From contig VIIQ02000172.1 in assembly GCA_007449985.2 (NCBI GenBank), forward strand, positions 1 to 64,000: a DNA stretch of 64,000 nt, written 5' to 3'. The translations under genes and the position numbers were made by a program. This DNA comes from Desmodesmus armatus. Taxonomy: Eukaryota; Chlorophyta; Chlorophyceae; Sphaeropleales; Scenedesmaceae. A model generated the notes under the pieces. It ran no database searches and was not told the DNA's origin. It saw only the letters and a program-made list of their open reading frames with translations. Within the stretch, counting starts at the first letter, position 1. Each line of letters begins with the position of its first letter. This document shows, piece by piece, positions 55,741 through 64,000 of the stretch.

Positions 55741-58554
55741 ATGGAGGTAACCTTGCAGGGACACAGCTGCCTGCGTCATGTATGCATGAATCGTCCAACG
55801 TCATTCCTCAGGCCTCACGACTGCTGGTTGATGCGGTATTGTGCAGGCAGCCCCACCACAACCAGCAGCAGCAGCGGCAGAACCTGCTGCTGAGTCAGCG
55901 CTCCTGCGGTGCCTCTCCCAGCTAAACTTCCAGCTCAACGACGTGCTGACAGAACACCTGCTGCCGAAGCTGATTGAGCAGGGGTCAGCAAGCGCAGTGC
56001 GTCTCACATGCAGCCAGCTGCGCACACTGCTCAAGCCCAGCATACAGCACTTGGACCTGACCAAGCAGCTGCAGGACGCTGACAACCCGTTCCACAGCGT
56101 GAAAGTTGCAAGGCAGTGCGCGACTGCTTTTCCTCACTGCACTCATCTGGACTTTGCATGGAGCAGCAGCAGCAGCATGGCCAAGGTGTACAGCAGCATC
56201 AGTCCGCTGTTGGTAGGGTAAGTGCTGCCGTGCTTGAAAGTACTGACATTGGTGAAGGGTACTGCAGTGTCTCACTTGAAGCAGCAGGCGGTCTGTGCAG
56301 GCATAGCTGGCCTGTTGGGTTGACTGATGGTGTACAGTTCGCCTGCTATTCCAACCTGCGTATGATTAGCTTGCCCCCTACGCCCATGACCTTCAAGGAT
56401 GTGCTGTGCTGTGGCACGCAGGCTGCCCCACCTTCACACCGTCAGCATCAAGCTTGATGGCGCCGACACTGCTGGCGAGCTTGACCCCATGCTGTGCCAG
56501 ATCCACATGCATGCGACAGGCTTGTGCTCCCTGAGCCTGCGGCTTACCACGGACTATACACACAACGCAGCATGGGTGTCACTTGGCAAGATGGTCACCC
56601 TAACAAGCCTACAGCTCTCATTTGGACCCCAGGTGCGCACACTGCCTGGCACTTGGTGGCAATATTTATTTAGTTATTTTTAATGGACCTTTCATAAAAT
56701 GTATTTATTTTTAATGGACCTTGAATTTATTTTTTTAAATGGACCTGTGCTGTTACGATAGGCTTCACAGGTCCCACCTCATTGACAGCTGTAGCAGAGC
56801 TGGGTTCACACCCATGGATGGTCTTAGTCTGTGGCAACCTGCAGGACCCATGCATGTCGTCTTGACGGCTTATTGGGTGTGGTGCACCTGCGAGAGGGGT
56901 TGGCTTCAGTTGTTCCATTGTCGAACGGAAAAAGTGGATAAACCTAGGCGTGCGGCAGCCACGTGCATCCTCACAGTGTTTCATGTTTGGGGTCTTGGCA
57001 GACACCACCGTTCCTGGCAGACACTGTGTGGTTGCACCTGTTCATCTGCATCATCACCGCATGTCCTCCATCACTCCACAGTGCAGCCTGGTCATACATG
57101 CGGTGTCGGGCAACACCACCGACATGGTGCTTCAAAACCTCCCCATTGTCGCTGCATGCTGCGGCTGTTTGCCAACAGGTGACTCACCCCTTCACGCAGC
57201 AGGACCTTCAGCTGCTGTCAGGCCTGACAAAGCTGCAGGCGCTGAGCATCCTTACGCTAGCAGCAGCTGAAAGCCCGCCACAACAGGAGGGGCTGCAGCT
57301 ACTTGTTCAGGAGTTCCCGGGGTGCTTGACCACCCTGACCAAGCTGCAGCTGTCACTGGAGGCCCGCCTTGACTTGAGCAGTGTCAGCGGGTGTGTCGCC
57401 CTGCAAGACCTGCAGGTGCGGCGGAGCTTCCTTTTGATGCCTGTTACGTTTTTGTCGTGACGAACAGGGCTTCGTGTATCTTCCACAAAGAACAGAACGA
57501 ATTTCCTTCTCCGTGAGTAATCATCACTGTCACCCAGTGGGTGACAATACGGTAGCTTGACGAGCTTCGCAGCGGCAGGCGTGACATGTGTTGTGTGCAT
57601 ATGCAGGTGCAAGCTATAAAAGGGGGCTCGCCGCGTCAGTGGCCAGAAGCATGGAGCCCACTGGAGTGGGCGGCCCTGGCGCCACTCACACAGCTCACAC
57701 GCCTGCACATCGATGTGGATACTATCCTCAGTGAGGAGTCATCTGGGCATGATGGACTCCATGACCTGCTGCGGGAGCTCAAGGGGCTTCGTGCAGTAGG
57801 TGCTTGGGTGTGGGACACCAGCCGCTACCTGCCGGTGTTCCATGGCCTCACCCAGTTGACGGAGATTTCTGGGGGATGGAATGCAGCTGACGAGCTGGAT
57901 GTGAGCAGTTTAGTGTGTCCACATGTCAGGGAGCTGCGGGAAGCCTGCTGCGCTGGTATCCCATTTGCAGCTTTCCCAAATTTTGCTGGCATATCGTTCT
58001 GTGAGGTAGCTGGTGATGATGTCTTGTCACTCAGTCGCTGCTGCTCTGCCCTGCAACGGCTTGAACTGCCAAAGCTATTGACCGTGCCTACTGAATTGGC
58101 GGACACTCGTACAGCCGCGTTCAGGTCCCTCGCGATGTTCAAGCATCTGACACACTTGGAGCTGTGTCCATGTCACCGTTCTGATTTTGCTGCATTTGCA
58201 AGTGCAGCTGCAGCAGCTGCAGCCACTCTGCAGCTGCAGTGCCTGCACATGCACGGGCTGATGGGACTCCCTGTTGCTGATTTGATGCTGCTGCCACAGC
58301 TTGTCAGTGTGTGCTGTGTGAGAGAGCTGAGTGTGGTGGTGGATGTTGTCACAGGAAGGAAAGCCCCTGCCCGCGGTGTGGAGGCTGTTGGCATGTTGCT
58401 GGTTGGGTTGGCTGTGGTGCCCAAGGTTACGCTGCTGGTCCGCAGGGAAGAGCAGCGGGGCATGATAGATGCTGCCAAGCTCTGGGCAGCCGAGCACGGT
58501 CTGCCACTGTCAGCATCTCTGCGTGTTTCAATGGTGCCTTCTTCTCTCAGCTGA
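55741..58554 (+). CDS. Leucine-rich-repeat protein of the green-algal F-box/LRR type
   Basis: Exons: 55741-55746, 55847-56217, 56422-56632, 57179-57415, 57607-58554; phases agree; about 590 residues. The first coding exon would be only ATGGAG, followed by GTAACC, so the start is an inference. Residues 3-16 are Pro/Ala-rich. The N-terminal helical region (LSQLNFQLNDVLTEHLLPKL, SAVRLTCSQLRTLLKPSI) resembles an F-box-like domain, but I cannot confirm one. Repeats of the L-x2-L-x-L type follow (LPHLHTVSIKL, LTKLQALSILTL, LTTLTKLQLSL, LTQLTRLHIDV, FKHLTHLELCP). Such proteins usually act as recognition subunits or scaffolds; the partner is unknown. An unspliced alternative is possible around 57083-57178. 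Intron 3 has an AT-rich triplet repeat. Confidence 0.75.
56650..56750. repeat. AT-rich triplicated segment in LRR intron 3
   Basis: tttatttttaatggacct-type units occur three times in about 90 bases. Base composition here is far more A/T-rich than the surrounding DNA. Confidence 0.8.
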
Positions 58555-59100
58555 TGCGGCAAGTGCTTGTGTTAGGCAGAGAGGATACAAGGCAGCTAGC
58601 ATGTAGGCAACATATCAGTCACATGCAAGCAGTGTGTGCCAGATTGGGTTTTGGTTTTGCGTATGATGGTGTTTTGCCATCCTGCAGGTTGTATGTATCA
58701 TGTGTTTGTGCGTCCCAGGGCGTGATTGCCCCCGATGGTGGGCCTGGGAGCGGGGCAGAGCAGTACAGTGTAGGCTGGCACGACTGCGACACTGGGTGGC
58801 CAGCTTGCAAGTGTCAGTTGGCAAGGGTGAGTGCAGGTGTTAGCTGCCAAAAAGGTCTTCTGCACGCCTTGGAGGTCTCCCTCACTGGCTCACTAACATC
58901 AGCCCCTTTCTCCTTGAAGAGTCGTTGAGGTCACACACGGTCACGCCTTTTTGAACGTAAATTCTTGCGGATGCTACGTCAGCTCTCGCAATCAGTAGGC
59001 TGTTGTGATGATGCAGGGGTCATGCATAAAATGATGCAAGGCGCAGCAGTATCGCACACCTGACTGTGCACGCCATCAATCAACAGACAGCCCGAAAGCA
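58555..59100. other. Spacer between LRR and CAP-G2 genes
   Basis: An open stretch at about 58720-58830 has AG and GT at its ends but no recognised homology, and it does not join in phase to a named neighbour. The rest holds the 3' flank of the LRR gene and the upstream region of CAP-G2. Confidence 0.4.
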
Positions 59101-60102
59101 ATGGGCGACTTGGTGAAGCTCAAGGAGCTGGAGTTGGATGTATACGTCAAACGGTGGTCACGCTACGTAAGAGTGTGGCCCTTGAGCACAGGCAGGCAGC
59201 ACAACAGCATCAGCAGCACTGCACTGTTGTTGGCAAGGTACCTGCTGTGCCAACAACCACTCCCTTTTCTGCCTCACTTCGTAGGACGCAAATGAACTGA
59301 AGGATAAGCTGACAGGTTCTTCCAGGGCGGTAATTGTCACCTGTGCAGATGGCTTGCTCCACCAGGTCAGTATCCAACCAAAAATGATCTGCTGCTGTCT
59401 GCACCTTTGGTGCCATCGACGTGCACTCAGCAGCTGCAACCATTGAGCTGCCAGTCACTTCTTGACGTGCAATTTTACATCATACGTCGCAGGTGAATGC
59501 AGCACTGCAGCACCTTCAAGATTCCTTGCCAGAGGACGATGCTGAGCTCAGCGAGGAGCAGGAGGCCTGCCTGGTGGGTCGTGGGGCATCCAAGCAGTCA
59601 GTCAGTCAGGGAGAGAAAGCGGGCTGTTGCACGAAAGTGAAGCTTTGATGCTTACAGCAGCAGCACTTGGGTGGTGGTGCACGTACCTGCATTTCAAGCT
59701 TTCGGCCGTTGTGACCACACCGCCTGCAGACATTAGTAGGTGTAGCACACAAGCTGGAAAACAGCCGTGCCATGTAGCAGTGATGGCACATAGGTGGAAG
59801 GCCTTCGTAACCGATCCAGCATGCCAGGTGACTCAGGTGACTCATGCAGGCCGCTGCTGCTGTTGTGACTGACTGCTGCCTGTGTCTGCATGTTTGTTGA
59901 CCTGGCGTGGTGCCTGCAGGACAATGCCCTCACCTCCCTCAAGGTGTCAGCACAGCTGTGTGGGGAGCTGCTGGCTGAGTGCCATGCAGCACCACCAGAG
60001 GCTCTGCTGACCGCAGCCATGCAGCTGCACGACCATGCACTCCTGGTAAGCAGATAAATCAGCTCATAAGGGCCGCACTTTTGGTGTGCGGCAGTAGCAG
60101 CA

Positions 60103-60135
<33 letters not shown>

Positions 60136-63100
60136 TGATTATTTGGCAGCCGTGCTGCCGGCCAAGTGTACGCTGTATGTAGCGGCCTGTGTGCCAGAAT
60201 AGTCGCTCATTGCACCCATCTGTGGGCAAGTGCTGTAGCAGAAGCAGCAGCGTTGCGCATCTGGAGAGAGTCCCATCAACAGCAGCTGCACACTCACGGC
60301 AACGGTGGGGTACTGTCACACGCTGGACCTCTTGATGGTCAATTCCTCTTTGCCTGCACTTCCTCTTGTGTCAAGCCCAGCAGCTTGGGATTGCGCCTGG
60401 GCAATACCTCCCACATTGTGGTGGCGCCAAATATCTTGCTCTTGCAGCACGCTACTCTCCTCCCAAGATGCTTTGATGTGCCTTGCCCGCGCATACGGTG
60501 GCATGACGTACTTTTCCCAGATGTCTTGCGTGTGGCTTACCCGTGCAAATACTCTCATGATGCCTTCCCCTCCAACATGTCCTGCGTGTGCCTTGCCCGT
60601 GCCAATCCTGGCATCATGTCCTCCTTCCCAACATGTCCTGCATTTGCCTTGCCCTTGCTCATGCACAGGAGCTGGGTGACGTGGGTCCAGATGTGCAGGA
60701 TGCGGTGGCCAAGCTGTGCAAGGCCTTGCCCACGCCGAAGTGTCATAATACCCTTCCTCCCTCCTGACATGCCTTGCATGTGCCTGCGCTCTCGCACCGC
60801 TTCACAGGAGCTGGGTGATGTGCGGCCAGATGTGCAAGATGCGGTGGCCAAGCTGTGCTGCAGCTGGTGGACCCATGAGGCAGAGAACAGGGAGTTCCTA
60901 GTGTCACAGGCACTGCCATACCTGCTGGTGAGTGTGACTGCAAGGAACGAATAGATGACTGCCCACATAGTCAACGTGGACGGTTTGGCAGTGTTCGCCG
61001 TGTCTAGTGCCGGCTGGCGACGGCAAACACAAAACCTTGAGTGTTCCAGAGCACAAGGCAGCCTTCCATTGGTACCGCGCTGGTTCCTTACAAACGTCGG
61101 CCCTGCTGCTGCCGCAATCATGTCTTGCTGCAGCTGCGTGCCATCAGCACTGGCAAGGCGTCCCAGGTGAAGGCCTGCCATGCAATGCGAGGTGCGCTGG
61201 AGCTGCTGGACTTTGAGGACGCATCCATCAACGACATGAAGAGGATGCTGCTGCAGGTGTGTTTACGCATGCACCATGAGTCATCAGCATGAGTCATGCT
61301 GATGTGAAAGGCTGCTGCAGCTGTGTCGGCACATGCTGTGCAAGGACATTGCATGCAGGCAGTCAGACTGCAGAGCTTTGCATGAGTGCATGCTGTGTGT
61401 GTTTTCATGCTGGCGGGTTGGCGGATGCTGTTCTTGGTTAACCACGGTGCTATAGCCAGGTAAGTTGAGCTCCTTACTGAACCAAGGGGTAATCTGCTCA
61501 CCCTCACCCGCACCCTCACCCCCACCCCCACCCTCAGCCTGATTCAGTGCTTTTGTGCTGACCACTCACCCGTCTACACTGCTCATGTGTGGTGGCGCGC
61601 AGGCTGCAATCTGCCCCGCGTTTGTGTCGCGCCCTGAGGGCCGTAAGTTCCTGTCGTGCCTGCTGACGGTGCACCCCAGCATGGTGCAGGAGATGACCTC
61701 TGTCATACGCAACCAGGTGACTGTCTGTTTGTGTGTGTCTGTGTCTGTGCTTCACACTCGGACCTCATGAGGTTGCATCAGGTACATTGTGGAAGGGCTT
61801 TTCAACAACCCAACAGTCAAGTATGGGGTGGAATACAGCACCAGTGCCAGACGTTGCAAAGCTCCCTGAAGGCACAAGGCGCCTGTGTTGAATGAGCATA
61901 GATGTGCTTCTGTAATCCAAATGATCAGGCAGGAGTCTGCAGGGGCCATCTTGCAGCGACGGAGCAAGTGACTGGAAACTGGATGTCATGACATGTACAA
62001 CTTGTCTGCTGTTATATTACTAATGTCCTTGTGCAGATTCCCGCTGGACGGCGCTCTGTGCTGGATGCGTATGGGGAGATCATCCTGAGGGGCTGGCGGG
62101 AGGCTGTGGGGGCGTGCCTGCCAGAGATTGAGAGCAGCCTCATACAGGTGCGCAGTCGCGGGCAACACCGTAGAAGAGAACGGCTGCATGTTTTCCCACG
62201 TGAGGCATCAAGGTGTTTGAGCGGATTGCTGTAGGACATGTGTGGGGGTGGAACAGCACACATGTGCAACAGTGGGATGGCGCCAGACAATGAAAGCAGC
62301 CTCATGAAAGTCTGCAGTGTTGATAGCACTGGGCTTGGCAGCGCCTTGACACCCAAAATGCAGCCTAGGCCTCTTGTACCACAGGCGGTCTCAACCTGCA
62401 GGTGAAAGAATTCCATCAAGCTTATGAGATGATCCCCACAGCGTCTTTTGTAGGCGGGCAGGTCTGAAAATTGCAAAATGTGGTCCGTCCTTGTGTGCAG
62501 AACCTGATGCTGGCAGCGCTGCATGGCTCCTCCCAGAATCTGGTGTCAAACATTAGGTGAGAGATGGACGGATGGCCGGACGAGCTCGTCTTGAGACTCA
62601 GTGTGGCTGTGCAGCAATCGTGACAGCAGCTGAACCCTCCAAGTTTCAGCTTCCGTCTTTCCGTGTCCTCTTGAGCTGTGCCCTCCCTTGCATGGCTTGC
62701 GCTGGGTGGCTGACACTGGAACAGTACGCCACTCTTCGCAGACCTAGTACAAAAGACTAGACCTAGTACAAAAGACTAGACCTAGTACACTGTGGGGACT
62801 GCCTCCTGCCTGCTGTCACGCATCCTTGCCCCTGTCGCACCAGATTTGAGCCGACTGTCACCTGGATATGTAGCTGGATTACAGCTGGATATGTTGCAGC
62901 ATATGTTGCTGCTTTGTATGCATAGCACAGCTCAATATGTGGATATGCCTGACACCTGAATACACCCTGCTGCCTCCTTCAACCTCTACTCTCACACCAG
63001 GCGCGTTCTCGGGGAGCTGCACCGCTCCAAAAAGCTGGGCGGCGTGGGCAGTGTGGACAGCATGCTGGTGCGGCTGTACGAACCCATCCTGTTCAGGGCG

Positions 63101-64000
63101 ATGGCGGCTGCCAATGCAGGGGTGCGGCGCAACGCGCTGCAGCTGCTGCTAGATGCATTTCCCCTGCTGGTGAGTGGCGCTACAGGACCTAGCCTTCCTT
63201 GTGTTTGGTTTTGGGGCAGAATCGGGCGGGCAGAATCCTACCCTCTGTGCTAGCTCGGGAGTGGTTTGCGGGACACAGGGCGGGCAGCGCACGTGACCCC
63301 AAAGGGTGCTGGGTCAATCTTGCAAAAGGTGTGACTCAGCGCAAAAAACATTTTGGTCACACAATTTGGTCACACGCAACACCCCTCAGGCTAGCAATCA
63401 ACGATGCTTCCTTATTTGCCTGAATTCATACTGTGCCCTCCCCCCTGGTGCGACTGGAGGCGCTCGCTTGGCGGGAAATTCAACTGGGGCCGCAGCGCCT
63501 GCACTCAGTCATTCAGGCATTCAGGCATTCACTCACTCACTCACTCACTCACTTAACCACTCACTCAACCCACTCACCCACTCACCCACTCACTCAACCA
63601 CTCACCCGCTCACTCGTCCGCTCACTCAACCACTCAATCTGCAGGACCCCGAGGCATCCACAGAGGAGCAGGATGAGATGCTGGTGCTGCAGTTCCAGTG
63701 CCTCAGCGACACCATGACAGACCCCTGCCCACTGGTGCGGGTGGCAGCAGCACAGGGCATCTGCAGCATCCTCAACCTCTACTGGGAGATCATCCCCTCA
63801 GCAACGACGGCAGGATACGTTTCACGGCTGACAGGTGGGGGCGGGGCTGGCGACAGCTGTGATGGGGACTGCCTGTGTGGGGATGGCCCCGGGGAGGCAG
63901 CGGGGCATGGGGGGTGAGCACACTACTTGTGTGACAATGACTTTCAGAGATGTACTTCACACGACGATGCCTTCCAGGCAACCTTGCAGACAGGCATTGC
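59101..64000 (+). CDS. Condensin II complex subunit G2 (CAP-G2), 5' part
   Basis: Exons: 59101-59166, 59285-59365, 59493-59573, 59920-60045, 60808-60927, 61134-61256, 61603-61716, 62037-62147, 62501-62556, 63001-63169, 63645-63834, continuing past the window. The codons shown cover about 410 residues. CAP-G2 is the HEAT-repeat kleisin-binding subunit of condensin II, which compacts chromosomes. Recognisable segments: DAVAKLCCSWWTHEAEN, RRALELLDFEDA-type (GALELLDFEDASINDM), GRKFLSCLLTVHPSMV, LDAYGEIILRGWREAVG, VDSMLVRLYEPILFRAM, NALQLLLDAFPLLDPEA, LSDTMTDPCPLVRVAAAQG and LNLYWEIIPSATT. The start ATG at 59101 joins in phase through a GTAAGA donor but rests on little homology. A further exon may begin near 63951; its reading is not confirmed. 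Confidence 0.9.
60480..60735. repeat. Tandem intron units and an extra copy of the CAP-G2 exon-5 start
   Basis: A unit of about 55-60 bases with ccttgcccgtgc and aacatgtcctgc recurs three to four times from 60478 to 60655. It is followed at 60663-60730 by cacaggagctgggtgacgtg and the block for PDVQDAVAKLC, a copy of the start of the exon at 60808. The copy keeps the CAG acceptor and 20 codons. Confidence 0.85.
62735..62790. repeat. Short triplicate direct repeat in CAP-G2 intron
   Basis: gacctagtacaaaagacta repeats almost three times (62741-62789), period 19-20 bases. Confidence 0.9.
63515..63642. repeat. (CACT)n microsatellite abutting a CAP-G2 acceptor
   Basis: About 110 bases of imperfect CACT/CACC repeats end directly at the CAG acceptor of the exon at 63645, so the array forms the pyrimidine-rich end of the intron. 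Confidence 0.85.

Noticed and set aside
57083..57178. Possible extra LRR exon
   Set aside because: It has an upstream CAG and is open, but it runs into exon 4 in a different frame and breaks the repeat pattern.
1..64000. CRISPR array, bacterial operon or prophage
   Set aside because: The many short direct repeats have irregular spacing and are diverged exon fragments or microsatellites, and the genes are spliced eukaryotic genes.

Overview
This window is nuclear DNA of a green alga (Chlorophyta). The genes have many short exons with GT-AG introns and GC-rich codon use. CAG-type glutamine/alanine repeats occur inside and outside exons, and introns often carry GCTGT-type pentamers before the acceptor. 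Interstitial telomere-like TTTAGGG motifs are present. Gene content is plant-type: an HCF173-like SDR-CIA30 protein, a FRA3-like WD40/inositol 5-phosphatase, an ERD2-like protein, an ILKAP-like PP2C and condensin II CAP-G2. Chlamydomonadales or Sphaeropleales are plausible, but the sequence alone does not fix the species. All gene models were built by hand from protein similarity recalled from known families, splice-site sequence and reading-frame phase.

Layout. 1-5400 is a repeat field: degenerate dispersed repeats, hairpin-forming copies, poly-C tracts and shredded copies of one exon. On the minus strand lie one unassigned membrane-protein exon (5409-5550), an ERD2/KDEL-receptor-like gene (7009-10430) and a YdcF/DUF218 gene (10985-13348). 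The plus strand then carries: a 17-exon WD40-inositol polyphosphate 5-phosphatase (13770-24936); a secreted GCC2/GCC3 cysteine-rich protein (25799-31978); an HCF173-like chloroplast SDR-CIA30 gene (33890-44264); a methyltransferase-like gene with CCCH and CCHC zinc fingers (44974-48979); an ILKAP-like PP2C (about 49505-55399) with a minus-strand coiled-coil gene (51449-52515) nested in an intron; a leucine-rich-repeat protein (55741-58554); and the 5' part of condensin II subunit CAP-G2 (59101 to the window end). These are unrelated housekeeping genes, not an operon or a pathway cluster.

The most striking feature is not any single gene. In six of the nine multi-exon genes that are not the nested gene or the LRR gene, and in the lone exon at 5409 as well, introns contain one to about seven decayed copies of the adjacent exon end, together with its splice acceptor or donor. 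More than 25 such partial-exon, splice-junction tandem duplications are listed below, several with stops in the extra copies and at least one forming a clean, frame-preserving cassette exon. A second pattern is that three genes each lose frame by one base at a short C/G homopolymer, and adding one base restores both the frame and the downstream splice phase. This looks like consensus error rather than biology. One PP2C exon carries an in-frame TAG that is not explained this way.
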